Shown here in pieces: positions 22,501 to 34,600 of a DNA stretch of 64,000 nt. The stretch is from Podospora comata (taxonomy: Eukaryota > Ascomycota > Sordariomycetes > Sordariales > Podosporaceae): assembly GCA_017354895.1 (NCBI GenBank), contig CP071493.1:4154001-4218000 (forward strand), in the 5' to 3' direction. A program made the position numbers and the translations under genes. Numbering within the stretch: the stretch's first letter is position 1; the number at the start of each line of letters is the position of its first letter. A model generated the notes under the pieces. That model made no database searches. It saw nothing but the letters and a program-made list of their open reading frames with translations, and was not told the origin of the DNA.

Positions 22501-24292
22501 CTAGTCCCTCGCCGCAAAAGCAACGGCAGCCGGAAGACGGAATGTAGCGCAGTACATGCTCTTGGCCGGCGCAACGTCTCTCACATTGTGAACAGCAACC
22601 TCGCCTTCCCCATTGAGATTGTAGTCAATGTTGCCCGGCTTCATGGAGAAACCAAGATACTTGGTAAGCCTTTCACAAATATCAATCAACGGTCTCTCGT
22701 CGTCGGCCTTGAGCGCGAAGCAGTGGACGTGAACAAGAGGCAGAAGAGTCTTCGTGGTGGGTGCGAAGAGGTTTTCTTGCAATTGATAGATTCCCTTGAA
22801 CGAGCCGACAAACTCGATTGCCGAGGCTGGCAGGTTCATGACGAAGTGCGAGATGGTGGGAGGGAGAGGATATGTTTCTGTGATTAAGGGCTTTAGCGGC
22901 TCCGGTACAAAACCGGGCGTGGTGGGCTTATCCGTCTTCTTGGACTTTGATCTCGGTCCAGGTTTTGTGATGACGACCTTTTCACCCTTGAGGGATGCCG
23001 CTAGAATTTCATCCGTCGCTTGACGGATGAAGCCGAGGCCATCCTCGCAGAAGGGACGAACAAAATCCTGGACCTTGTTCTTCTGGATGTTGGCCTTGAG
23101 ACACTTGTAACTTTCGGGGTTCTTGTCGTTGGCCCAGACAAACACACGTTTTTTGCCGGCTGGGAGGGCAAAGGGGCCGATGCCTGCCATCACGTCGCAT
23201 ACTACCTCTCCTGGCTTGAAGAAGCTGATGATGCGGGTGTGTTCGTACTCGAGCTTGCTGTTCCAGTACACCTTGGAATAGTCGAAGTTGAAACTGCAGT
23301 TGTTTTCAGTGCAGGAGACGTTGAGGTCATCTTCGCCAGCCAAAACTTCGTACTGGAAGGTGCGGAACTCGGACTCGGCTCCGACGTTGTCGACTTTGTT
23401 GATGACAGTCTTGATGCTGGGGTTCTTGTCAAGGATTATTTCTGCTACTACCTTTTTGTAGGGAAGGTAGCTATCTCGGAGGTTCAGGTGAGCAACGTGG
23501 CCTGCTACGTTGAAACCGGATGGAATCTCATCATGAAGTTCAGGGGGGAGGACCGACTCCATGGTGTCGCCTAGTTTGATGCAGATGTGTGAGATTGCCA
23601 TTCTAGCAATGTATGCAGTATCATGTGTCTCTTACGTGCGGTCCAGTAGTCATACTCGAGTGTGAGCTCATAAGGAATGACTGTCAACTCCTCTTTCTGA
23701 ATTCCTTCTTGAATAACAGGACCCCATGTCGTCGGTTCTGAAATGGCGAGCAGTGGTTAGCATATGTACCCTTAAAACAGCATTGATTTTGACACTATTT
23801 ACCTTCAGCCTTCACACTTGGGTTGAGTAAGATACATTTGCGACCTTGCGCACCGAGCTCCTTATCTGGGTGAGACACAATGGGAGATATCCTGTCGACC
23901 TTGAGCATCTCCTGGCTTGTTTGAAGGGCCTTCCTGTAATGCGCAATGACCTTGGGGCTTTGTATGGCGGCGGCAGCCAAGTCCACCTTCTTGGTGAACA
24001 AGGCGCGGTTCAGCGCTGCACCGGCGCCTAAACGAACAACGGGTGGACGAAGAAAACTCATCTCCACGTTTTCTTGTTGTCCTTTCACAGCGTCAACGCT
24101 TGGTGTGGTTCCGCTTTGGGCTTCCATTCTCTCACAAAGTTAGCAAGTAATTCTAATGAGAAGAAGAAACCGAGCCTCAATTTACCTTCCAAAAGTTGAG
24201 TGAGCGAACGGTGCCTCCTTCATGTGAGCGTAGATCTTGGGCACAAGGCTGAGTGACTCGGAGGGGTGAAATTTTGAGGGGGTCCACAGCAT
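22501..24292 (-). CDS. TRM5: tRNA (guanine-37-N1)-methyltransferase Trm5
   Basis: Four exons, 24292-24186, 24128-23803, 23737-23636 and 23570-22501 (introns 57, 65, 65 nt), restore one 534-residue frame. The enzyme uses S-adenosylmethionine to make m1G37, which prevents +1 frameshifting. The N-terminal part carries FLRPPVVRLGAGAALNRALF. The middle has HVAHLNLRDSYLPYKKVVAE and VINKVDNVGAESEFRTFQYE. The SAM domain has EVVCDVMAGIGPFALPAG, the ribose-binding ANDKNPESYKCLKANI and the catalytic-loop block FVMNLPASAIEF. Trm5 serves both cytosol and mitochondria in yeast. Here a second in-frame ATG at 24126 (MEAQSG), just inside exon 2, could give a shorter form. It shares a 358-bp divergent promoter with the AlkB-like gene. 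Confidence 0.93.
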
Positions 24293-24650
24293 TTTTTCAA
24301 TTAACCAATCATATGAGACATATCGCGCCACTGTAATTGAGACCTTCAGCCTTGCCTGCTGGTGATGTCACTTCAGCCTCTTAAAGAACGGGCGCGACAG
24401 TTCGGGCCTTTTTAGTGCGCGTTTGCTTTTTCTGCCTGGAGATGCTGAACAAGTTCATCCCGTCTGCTAAAATAGAACGCCATTCGTATCGCGATTTGGG
24501 ACGGAAACCCTCCGAAGTCACATGCCGCTGCTTCCACTCTGGAAGCCGCTGACATGGTCGTTCGGTAAAGTCGTTGAAATAAGAGCACTTTTCAGGCTGA
24601 AAACCTGGGGAAACTGTCGGAGAGATATCCCGACTTCCTCCTTTAACAAT
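24293..24650. promoter_or_regulatory. Divergent promoter between TRM5 and the AlkB-like gene
   Basis: 358 bp separate the two start codons. A CCAAT box is present at 24305-24309, only 13 bp from the TRM5 ATG, so it may lie inside the transcribed leader. No TATA box is clear. Confidence 0.4.
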
Positions 24651-25750
24651 ATGGCACAGAAAAGGACCATTCACTCATTCTTCACTCCGGATCCAAAGAA
24701 ACAGCGAATCGTAACGATTGCTGACGAAGATGAGGTGAGGTTGGCTTTCTTTCAGTGATGCGAAACTCCAGACTAACAATGAGATAGACACCCATTTACT
24801 CCTCACACAACACATACCCCTTTCCTATCAGGGACCTCTCGAAGTCCATCACTAAAGAGCTCACCTCCCTTCCAGCCAGACCAGGAAGGCCCATAAACGA
24901 CCAACCAGAGCTAGACCTCATCTACTTTGAGCCATTCATCCCCTCCTACCTCGCCAAAGACCTCTTCCGCTTCCTCCGCTCTGAACTCCCCTTCTACAGA
25001 GTAGAGTACTCCATCAAACGATTCGGTGTTGAGACTCAAATCCGCACCCCCAGGTACACCACCGTCTTCGGACTCGACCACACCTCCCTCTTTGACGACG
25101 ACAACCCCAGCATCATCCTCGACGCCAGGACCCACACCCGAATCAACCCAGGTGAAGCCTACCCACGGTACTCGCCCCGTCCAATACCACAATGTCTCGA
25201 CGCTCTCCGCAAATCAACCGAAGCGGCCACCAACTGCAAGTTCAACTTTTGCCTGGTGAACTATTATGCCACAGGATCAGACAGCATATCCTTCCACAGC
25301 GATGACGAGTGGTTTCTCGGTCCAGAACCAGCTATCGCCTCCTTCAGCCTAGGAGCAGCAAGGGATTTTCTCATGAAACATAAACCTGTCCCACCACCCC
25401 CAGACGGCCAAACAACAGTATACAAGCAGCTCAAGTTACCCCTCGCGAGCGGCGACATGATTCTCATGAAGGGCAAAACCCAAGCTAACTGGCTGCACTC
25501 CATCCCGAAAAGAGCTGGCAAAAGCAGCCAGTATGGTGATGGAAGGATCAACATCACCTTTAGGAGAGCCATGGTGAAGGGAGGGACTGATAATTACTAT
25601 AACTACAATGTCGGCAAGGGTCCCGTTTTCAGATGGGATGACACAGCCAGGGAAATGAAGGAGTGGAAGCCAGCCCCCAAAGCCAGCCCGGAACGTAAAC
25701 CGATCACACATCCCAAACCAGAGAAGGATGAGCCAGAAAAAGCCGACTGA
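24651..25750 (+). CDS. AlkB-like 2-oxoglutarate/Fe(II) dioxygenase (ALKBH2/3 type)
   Basis: Exons 24651-24734 and 24788-25750 (53-nt intron) encode 348 residues. Exon 1 codes only for a 28-residue leader (MAQKRTIHSFFTPDPKKQR) holding K4-x-x-I7-x-x-F10-F11, close to a PCNA-interacting (PIP) box. The catalytic jelly-roll follows: the substrate-side PRYTTVFG, then NYYATGSDSISFHSDDEW with iron ligands H198 and D200, a third iron ligand at H265 in NWLHSIPKR, and the 2-oxoglutarate-binding arginine region RINITFRRA. This order matches ALKBH2/3-type enzymes that oxidatively remove alkyl groups such as 1-methyladenine and 3-methylcytosine from DNA or RNA. A nuclear repair role is inferred. The C-terminus is Lys/Pro/Glu rich. 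It converges with NUS1, 199 bp away. Confidence 0.88.
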
Positions 25751-25949
25751 TTTTGAAATTTCCCAAAAGTCTATTCACGTTATCTAACATGCTCTTCGCT
25801 GGCAGAATGAAAATGACGAGACAGAAACAATGAAAAAAGAAACAAAACAAGAGAAAACCGCCGCCCTGTCGCCCAATATCGTCCTCGTATGACCCTGTCC
25901 TCTATATTAAAACCCAGACAGAAAGAAGAAAGGAAGAGCAATATCCGCC

Positions 25950-27026
25950 CTACCTCCCCATTCTCATCTGCGCCTTGGCAAACTTGCACAACGCCCGATA
26001 GAAAACCTGGTACCCCACCCCTTGGTTATCCGGGACATGGAAAATCTCCGTCAACCGAATCTGCCATGGTGGGTAACCGGCAAGCTCAACAAAGGGACTG
26101 AACAACACAAGCAGGTCAGGCTCCTCCATGATACTCTCGCTCAGCTCGGCGTCTACGAGCTCGGTGGTGATGTCGGCGGGCTGGAGCTTTTTACGCTGGG
26201 ACATCTCGGCAAGGGTCTTGGTCAGGTCAACAATGGAGTCTCTGCCATCTTCGGCAGAGATGAGAAGAATATTAATGTTCTTGCGGTTCTCATTGTTGGG
26301 GCTGTTGCTGAGGGACAGGAGACCGGATTGGACTGGCGGGATGTGAGGGGCACCGAGCGAGACGGAGGGGAAGGAGGGGCCGAAGTAGGTTTGGAGACGC
26401 TGGGAGATGGTCTGGTGGGTTTCCTTGACGTAACCTTTGAGGATGCCAGTTTTCTCGTAGATGGAGAGCTGAGTGATGCCCGCGCTAGCGCACCAGGCGG
26501 CAATGTCGGCTGCTTCGTTGACGAGCTTTTCGAGGCCGGCTCCGCTGCGCCCTTGATCCTCGAGGGTCAGGATGACGCTGAGGTGTTTGGGAAGGCGACT
26601 GAGGTCTTTGATATCACGCTGTATTAACTCGGGGGAGTGGTGGTGGTGGTGATAGACGGTGTAGAAGCGGTTGCCAATGGCATGGTAAGCCTGGCGGAGG
26701 CGGATGTAGATGGAGAAGTAGAGGTGGATGAGGGCGTAGATGAAGATGTGGAAGTGGCGGCGGAGGAAACGGCGCAGACCCAGCTTGCCTTTTCGTTCTT
26801 CTCGTGAGACTTGGGAAAGGGAGGCTCTTCGGGTGCGATCGAGTGGTGGTGGGGGTGAGGGGAGGTATGGCTGTTTGATGCTTAACGTCAGCGTTGGTCG
26901 GATCACATGCTTTTGGTTTGGGGCGCGTACCTTGAGAAGGTTGACCTTCTCCTCGGGCGTCAGAAGCCTGTGACTGAACTTCTCATCCTTACGATACCGT
27001 TGCAGGTCTTTGGCGCTGAAGGGCAT
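25950..27026 (-). CDS. NUS1: NUS1/NgBR-type subunit of dehydrodolichyl diphosphate synthase
   Basis: Exons 27026-26931 and 26870-25950 (60-nt intron, in frame; its acceptor is supported by the join LLK/PYLPSPPPP) encode 338 residues. The frame continues upstream of 27026 but without an ATG. A charged N-terminus is followed by a membrane segment near residues 75-95 (FHIFIYALIHLYFSIYI). The pseudo-cis-prenyltransferase domain shows LPKHLSVILTLEDQ, AWCASAGITQLSIYEKTG and LLISAEDGRDSIVDLT. The end is MRMGR, which keeps the C-terminal RxG motif that NgBR/Nus1 subunits supply to the active site of their catalytic partner. The complex in the ER makes the polyprenyl chain of dolichol, needed for N-glycosylation, mannosylation and GPI anchors. 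Confidence 0.88.
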   Translation of the reverse strand: MPFSAKDLQRYRKDEKFSHRLLTPEEKVNLLKVRAPNQKHVIRPTLTLSIKQPYLPSPPPPLDRTRRASLSQVSREERKGKLGLRRFLRRHFHIFIYALIHLYFSIYIRLRQAYHAIGNRFYTVYHHHHHSPELIQRDIKDLSRLPKHLSVILTLEDQGRSGAGLEKLVNEAADIAAWCASAGITQLSIYEKTGILKGYVKETHQTISQRLQTYFGPSFPSVSLGAPHIPPVQSGLLSLSNSPNNENRKNINILLISAEDGRDSIVDLTKTLAEMSQRKKLQPADITTELVDAELSESIMEEPDLLVLFSPFVELAGYPPWQIRLTEIFHVPDNQGVGYQVFYRALCKFAKAQMRMGR

Positions 27027-27530
27027 GGCGTATAGCAGCTTATCGTCGATGCCGGAGAGGTCGGCTGGGGTTTGGTTTTGTGGTGGTATCCGTAAGCGTG
27101 GCTCCTTTATGATCCAGCAGAGTTGGGTTAGACGCAAGGATTATAGACTAATCTCCAAGACTACAACTTCCAAGAAACGATGTTGCCTAGACGGAATGTT
27201 CGGCTTCGATGTGGTAAGAAACAGGAAGAAAAGGGGGTTGCATACCTCGCCCAGTCTGGCGTCTCCCTTGGAAAAGTTGGACTCCATTGCAGCTTCCCGG
27301 CACACACCACCCTTGCTCCGGGTGGGAATACCTGCTGCTCCTGCTGATACGGCGAATCGAGTGAGGTGAGTCTCGGTCAGCCACGTAACTTCGTCGCGGT
27401 CTGCCAGTGACATCCGAGGCCAAGCATTTGGGTCCAGGGCATGACGGAATGTGGCTGACGTTTTTTTTCTAGGAGCTTTTGGCAGCTGTGGGTGTGATTG
27501 GCTTGCAATTCAGCACCTGTTTTTCCGTTA

Positions 27531-28163
27531 GGAATCTAATACTCTAGCCTATACTTAAGAGCTTAGTATCTATTTTATATTAAAAAAAATGCTATTTTTT
27601 TTTTAAAAAAAAATTTATATTTAGTCTTTTTCATCATAAAATAAAGTAATATTAAAAGCTTTTACTATTAACATTATATTTTTATTAAAAAATGATATAC
27701 TACATTATTAAATTTATTTAATTACTTATAATGATCTTAAATATTAAAGTAAAAATACTACTAAATCATCTGGTATTTAAAATCTGAAATAGTCTTATAT
27801 ATTAATTTTAAATAATTTCAAAGTTTATTTTTCTGATTTTTTATTTTTTATTTATATAAAATCTTAACCTTAAACAAATTTTTTAAATTAAAATAAAATC
27901 AAGATTGATATTAAATTATTTACTTTAATATTGTTAAACATTGAGTTTAATTTCTTATATTTTTAATTATTTTATAAACCTATAATTTAATTAGTATTAC
28001 TAGATTTTTAAAGATACTTTAAAATACTTTATTAATATTTATAATATAATAGTTAGCTTAAAATTATAGTTTATATAATAAGTTAGATATTTAAAGTATA
28101 TATAGTTAATTTCTAAAGTATAATAAAAATATAATGCTAATATTGTAAGTTAAACCTATTAAA
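27531..28163. repeat. AT-rich, CpG-free block (RIP-like relic)
   Basis: About 630 bp of almost pure A/T with sharp edges on both sides. Reading through it I find no CG dinucleotide, and TA is very common, while the flanks have normal composition. This is the usual look of a repeated element altered by repeat-induced point mutation in Pezizomycotina. No open frame or terminal repeat is readable, so the family cannot be named. It lies between the NUS1 5' side and SEC10, whose ATG is only about 420 bp away. Confidence 0.75.
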
Positions 28164-28581
28164 AAAGCTACGAATTTGACCTGATCTGATAGAACTGAAA
28201 AATCGGTGCCGCGAGCCGATTAGGCCCTGAGTGAGCCCACCACAGGGCAGCCCACTGGGCCATGCACGGGCCACACCTACCTACCCAGCACCACCTCAGC
28301 CAGCCTACAGGTGATATGTACTGCTGTAACGGGACCCTTGGCGGAAGCTCCCCGCGGCGGCACCACCTAACCTGAAGACCATTGACTATCCATTGAACCA
28401 CAAGCGCATTCCCCAAGTACCTACCTTACACCGAGGTGACAGCTATATCCAACGTACGACCAACTCACGACGACGACGACAAATCCGGGGGCCATCACAC
28501 CAGCCCTCCCCCGGCCTGTACTAGACACTCCATGCGCTCTCCCTGTCGGGCCTTGAAGAGGTGACAATCGCTGCTGCCGCT

Positions 28582-31294
28582 ATGGAACGCGGCGGGTCCA
28601 GTGCCTCGCGCTCGCTGTTCCCGACAGGGCCCAGCTTCACCCTCGAGGACTTCTCCAACAAGGACTTTATCGTCAGGGACTTTGTCGACTCTCTCGCCGA
28701 GACTGCCGTTCCAGCAAGCCGCCGCTCAGGCCCGGCGAATCAGGCCTTCGACCCGAAGCCACTAATCCGGACATTCGAAAGTGAGAAGCTCACGCAGCAT
28801 CTTCCTATGCGTATTTTCTAACAACATATGCTGATACATCTCTCACTTGATAGACGCTTTATCACAGCTGGGTGCATTGGGAGAAGAGCTACAGGAGAAG
28901 GAATCAGAATTACTATCACAGGTCCGCCGCGCCGAGATACAACATGACCAGACGCTCGAGACACTCGGTCGAAAGCTTGATCAGTCCATGTCCCAGTTTG
29001 AGGCCCTGGACTTGACCCTAAACAACAACGCAAGTTCGAACGGAAGCATACGTGGCGGTGGTAATGATGGGGGCGGTAATATCGCTGTACAGATTGGCGA
29101 GAAGCTTGAGGAGTTGGACAGGAAGAGAAGGAAAGCGCAGGACGCCAACTTTTTGATACAATGCTGGACAGAAGTCTCGGAAACGGGGCAGGTGACTTCA
29201 TTGGAAGAGATACAACGCCAGGGAGGTGCCGAGAACAAGATTCGATGTGCTGTTATTGCGCGACAACTGATGCGCATCAGTCAGCGTTTGGATCCGGCGT
29301 CATGGGGTCAGCAGACGAATGGGTTCCGAGGAAACGGTGTTACTAATGGGGTTACTGGGACTAACCGAAGGCATAATACGAGAGAGGCGCTGGAGAAGTT
29401 CTCGGAGCTTTTGGAGCAGGATCTCCTGAAGCAGTTCAACAACAGCTACCGACGCCAAAACTTCGACGACATGATGGAGTGCGCAAAGGTTCTTCTGGAT
29501 TTCAACGGCGGTGCCAGCGTTATTGCCGCCTTTGTCAACCAACACCAGTTCTTTATCGACCGGGATCAGCTCATTACAGACGAGGTCACTGCTGACGGTG
29601 ATACGTGGGATCAGTTGGCTGATCCTGATTCAGAACCGCCCGGTGTTGAGCCAAGTTTGCAGTCTCTCATCGACGAAGTGAAGATTGTAATGCAGGAGGA
29701 GTCCTTCATCATCAAACGGGCTTTCCCGTACTACGAAACGGTTCTTATCAAGTTCATCCAGCGCGTTTTCCAACAGTCTATCCAACAACGACTCGAGATG
29801 GTTCTGGATAAGGCAACTACCATCTCTGCGCTGGCCTTCCTGAGGTGCTTGCACTCATCACGAGCTTATATCGGGGCACTTGTGGAGGATCTCAAAACAC
29901 ACGGCCTTACTGAACACCCGGAACCATGTTCTGCTCAAATAGCACAAACACTAGACCAGCAGCTGGAGGAGCTGTTTATCCCGTACTTGGTTGGCAACGG
30001 TTACATCGACCGCGAGAAGAAGAGTCTGGAAGAAATGTACAACTCTCTGCTTTTCAAGTTTACGCTGTATCACTCCCGAAGGAAGAAGGCGCCAACTGGG
30101 TTCATGGCATCTCTTGCCCAGCAGGGCACCCAACTAATATCCTCGGCCAAAGACGCATACATGGAGCGTCTGGAGTCCTCCGACCTTACACCTACTCAAA
30201 AGCGAACCATGCTTCGTGTGGCTGGCATTCGGGATGACAGCAGCAACAAGAACGACATTGAAGTCTCGGAACAAGACGGTGTCCTCAGCGTAGCCTACGC
30301 CAAGCGCATGATTGGCTGGCTGGCCGAATCTGTCCGTCGCACCCTCGAGATGGGATCCTCAAGCGAGACTCCCAAGGATGTCAACATCTTGCTCAACCTG
30401 CTCTTGACGAGCATGGGCCAAGTGTACGTCGAAACCGCCCTCGACGCGGCTCTCGACCTAGCCACCTCGCAAGAAAACAACAAGACAGAGCCAGACCTGT
30501 CCTACCTCCCTAATATTCGCCCGGCAGTAACCATCACGAACCTCATGTCCAGATTCATCACCACGGTTCTGATCCGCCTGGCGGAGTCGAACACCACCAT
30601 CCGCCGCAGCATGGAAGCGCAGACCAAACTCGCCATTGAGGCCACGGAGCGGAAGACAAACGCGGTGATGAAGTCGACAATGGACGTTGTTTTGAATTAC
30701 GTACCCAAACTCCTCTCACAGCAAAAGAAGTTGGACTTTAAGCCCAAGGACGATGATTTGGAGGGACTGGTGGATACACTCCAGACCGTGCCCTGCCAGT
30801 TGATTTGTAGCTTTCTCTCCCAAAAAGTGGCCGTGCTCGCCCGTCAGGCGGTGGATGGGCATAATCTGGAGATGTTTTGCTCTGAGCTCGCGCTGGCGGT
30901 TCATCGGTTGCTGTTTGAGCACTTTAAGAAATTTCAGGTTAATGCTACGGGGGGGTTGATGGTGACGAAGGATATTGCAAAGTATGTCAGCACGTTGAGG
31001 GAGTGGCCTTTGACGAGGGAGGTGGAGCAGATTGTGGAAGTGCTGACGGAGGTTGGGTACTTGTTTATTATCCAGCCTGAGGCGTTGAAGGAGAGGTCGA
31101 GGAATTTAGCGAGCGGGCCGGCGGATGGGAGGATGGGTGGTGGGTTTGGGGGGTTGGTTGGAGGGGGGAATGCTGGGGTTGCGACGACGGCTGCGGTGGG
31201 TAAGAGGTTGAATAAAGCGGATTTTAAGCAGTTTGTGCTGAAGAGGGAGGATGCGGGGAGTGCGGGGGTGCAGAGTGTGTTGGCTGGGTTGTGA
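28582..31294 (+). CDS. SEC10: Exocyst complex component Sec10
   Basis: Exons 28582-28780 and 28854-31294 (73-nt intron) encode 879 residues, a normal length for fungal Sec10. The N-terminus PSFTLEDFSNKDFIVRDFV is typical, followed by a helical region (LGEELQEKESELLSQVRRAE) likely to form coiled coil. Further family blocks are FLIQCWTEVSETGQV, GGAENKIRCAVIARQLMRIS, LKQFNNSYRRQNFDDMMECA and CLHSSRAYIGALVEDL. The C-terminal helical rods include LICSFLSQKVAVLARQAVDG. The last 60 residues hold a glycine-rich segment. Sec10 bridges subunits of the octameric tether that docks secretory vesicles at the growing hyphal tip. The exon join restores IRTFENALSQLG, which supports the splice. Confidence 0.93.
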
Positions 31295-31670
31295 GGATGG
31301 TAGTAATGTATGGGGGTTGAAGAAAGGAGGGAGGTATATAAAGCAGTTGGAAGCTTTGGAAGGAGGAGTTGAGGTGGCGTGTTGTTTCTTTCCAGGGTGT
31401 TGCTTATACACAGACGGCTTAAGAGAGTTGGTGGTAGCGATTCAAAGTCTCATAGGTGCAATGATACCAGTAAGAGGAAACAAACATTTCTGCCGGCTAC
31501 TCTTGAACAAGTCCATGCTCCCTATCTTCATTGTCATAGCCCAACGTTGCTTTTGTTGTGCGTGTCTCTTTCCAATATACCTTTTGGGTTTTCATACATG
31601 CAATGTAAAATCCTCATATCTATACAACCAACACAGCCCTTTTTTCCGCTTCTACTACCCAGCGGCTTTT
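31295..31670. other. Convergent intergenic stretch
   Basis: 376 bp between the SEC10 and CYT-4 3' ends. It should hold both 3' UTRs; nothing else is visible. Confidence 0.5.
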
Positions 31671-34600
31671 CTACCCAGCCTCGGGCAGGCTATACCTCCT
31701 CACCGGCTTCACCGTAATCTTCTTGTGGTACACATTGATATCAACCAGCTCCACATCCAACACCTCCCCAACCTTGAATTCCTCAATCAGGGCAAAACCC
31801 TCCACGTGTTCCACGCCGACCGTAGCCTCCAGGTCGAAATAGTCGAGCTTCCCCTCCAAATCCCGCTTCGGGTTGATCGTGACAACAGTAAACTTGAACG
31901 TCTCGGGCAGCTGGTTTGGATTGTCCCCGAATTTCCACGCGCGCAGCATCGCCTGGAGTATCCATCTCTGATTACCCGCATTGTTTCCAAGCGCGGTCGT
32001 GTGCACCTCCCGAAGACGAACACGAGGAAGGACAGTCTCCTCCAAAATTTCCTTGGAAAACGGAAGGAACTTGTGGACGACCTTGGTATTGTCGGAGCCG
32101 TGTTCCTCGATCAGGGACCGGCCAAGACGTTGTTCCTCGAGCAGGGCTGCTTCGATTTGCCAGTGGGCGATCAAATCGGCGTACCGTCTCAGGGGCGAGG
32201 TCACCTTGGAGTAGGCGTCAACACCCATGGAGAAAATGGGGCCGGGGGTGGCCTTCAGCGCCATGTGGCCGCGCAGATTGTTGAGTTTGTCGAGGTCGGG
32301 ACCAATGATGCGCTCTCCGGCGAGGAGTTTGGGGTTGATGACCTTTTTGGTGAATTCTTTCAGTGTTTCCAGGTTCTCTTTCTTGGTGACCTGGGTGCGG
32401 TAGGGAATGGGGATGTTCCGGTCGGCACACCACCTGGCGGCAACCTCGCCGGCAAGTACCATGAGCGGGCCGACCAGCTCGTCGCCTGCTGTGGTTGAAC
32501 CCTCATAGGCCACTCGAATCCAGGGGTCGTTGTAACATTGTATCTGACCCTCTGTTTTGATCGTTTTAACATCGTCTAGCGCCACCTTGGCTTTCGGACG
32601 AGGTGTGAAGGCTGGCTGAGCCCCCTTGGAAAGTCGTTGTTTGTGAATGGCCTGACCAAGCTGATGCAAAGTCCTAAGTTCAGATCGGTGTTTCTTTGAA
32701 AGATCGCCCGCCGTGACGAGGTTGCGGCTAGGAGGGGATAGCGCTGGACGGGGGCCAACCTCCAACACTTCCTTTGACGGTGTTGGTGGTTTGTTGATAG
32801 GTTCATCGAGTACCAAGGTGACCTCTTCGGGGGTTATATAGACTACATCTCGTAGAATACCAGGGGTGATTCTATAATCCTTCAGGGTGCCGTCGGTCTT
32901 AACCAGAGCGCTGAAGGTCAAACTTGGCTGATTCGCGCCCAGAGAAAACGTGTCGCGTACAGCTTCGCCATCAAACATATCCTCCTGAAATCCAGGAAGA
33001 TATACCGTTTCAGCTCGTAGCGACGCTGCCTTGGCCTGAGCACTGTCGGGTCGGACACGCGAAGCAGGGTCGGCAACGTGCAGATGAACCCAATACTCTT
33101 CATCAGTGAGCTTCTCGAGTGAGATACCGTCATCCACATCGAGCGTCTGCTCCGAGTCAATGCAGTAGACTGTAGAAACTGCAAAGTCTTGACGGAGATG
33201 CTCGAGCTGATCGGGCGCAAGTGGTTCCGGTCTTTCTGCTGATTTGGGTTTCTGCAGATTCAAGCCCGCGTCTCGGTCAAGCTCCAGTCCTGGAAGACGA
33301 AGGGCATAGCGTGGGCTGATGTCCCAAGGACAAATGTGGCCAATCTCTTGCAAAAACGTCCAGGCGGAACTGCGATCAAGCAAGGCATCTTGGTATCGTC
33401 CAATGGCACGCAAGATAGCGGCGCCAACCCAGTGATGCTGCGAAGCAGGTTGAAACCAATCATGGGCTGCCCACATCTCCATGAATTGGATGATGGAGGC
33501 ACCAAGTCCAGTCCACTCGACAGGCTCAACATCAAGAATGGGAACAGCATCGCTCTTGGCTAGTCCTATTGTGCCGTGGGGTGTCCATGGGCGATGACGC
33601 CGGTTTTGGTCAATGATCTTCCGTACTTTGATTGCAAAGTCTCGAAACTTCATGGCGTCTTGGGCAACTTGACGGGGAATTCTTCTTGATGAGTTGCCCA
33701 GGATTTCGTAAAAGTTACGGACCACTTCAGCAACTTCGTGCACGTTCCGTTGCTTATCAGTCGAGTTCACCGTGAACATACGGCCTTCGTGGTGACGTTC
33801 GCCCAAAAGAGCTGCGCGGAAGGCCGTGTCATCCACCGATACGACCGAGTGAACAGCATAGAGCGCTTCAGGCGGGAAAGATACTTTGCCGCGCTGCAGG
33901 GTCATTGGGAGCAAGGCGTCAGCAATCTCGTGAAGGCTCATAAGCTTGTCTTCGTCACCAAGCTTTTTTCCTGCATTGTTCAGTCTCTCGACATAGGTCT
34001 GATGCAGCAGGCGCGCCTCGGTCTGGAATTTGTACATCTTTTTGATCAGACCGGATGCGATATCTCGTGAGGGGCCTGCATTGATATCCTGGAGTTCGTC
34101 AAGAAGGAGGTCGTCCCCGGACAGAGATGGAATAGCGCTGATCACGGCACTTATCTCGGCCGGATCCTGCACAAAGTTCTTGACAACGAAGGAGCTGCGA
34201 AACACGCGACTGGTAAACCACTTGCCCGTGTTGGTGTAGAAGTGGTTTTGGCCATTGAAGTTGCCCAAGCAGACAGCGAGAAGCCTCACTCTCCAGCCGG
34301 AAGAGCTACAGTGATGTATCAGCACTAAGCCTCTGAAACAAGTAATGGTTGGGGTTAAGCTCATACCTGACTTCCACAAGATCTCCTGGTTCCAACTGCG
34401 TGCTTGTGTACCCCAAGCTAGAGATATCACTGCTGTCAAAATCGAAGCCAGCGGTTCGGTTATTGGTCTGGTCGAGCCTAAAGCTGGAATCACTGACGGC
34501 CCGTGTTGCAGAGTTGAGGATGGCGGATGGGGGCGGAGTGGCCTCATCGTGCTGCTGGGGCATGAGGTCTGGATTTTGTTCCTCCCATAGTCGAAGCTGT

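Noticed and set aside
28370-28420. tRNA-like box A (TGGTTCAATGGATAG) on the minus strand
   Set aside because: No matching T-arm (GGTTCRANYCC) or acceptor pairing could be found downstream, so it is not a tRNA; a decayed fragment cannot be excluded.
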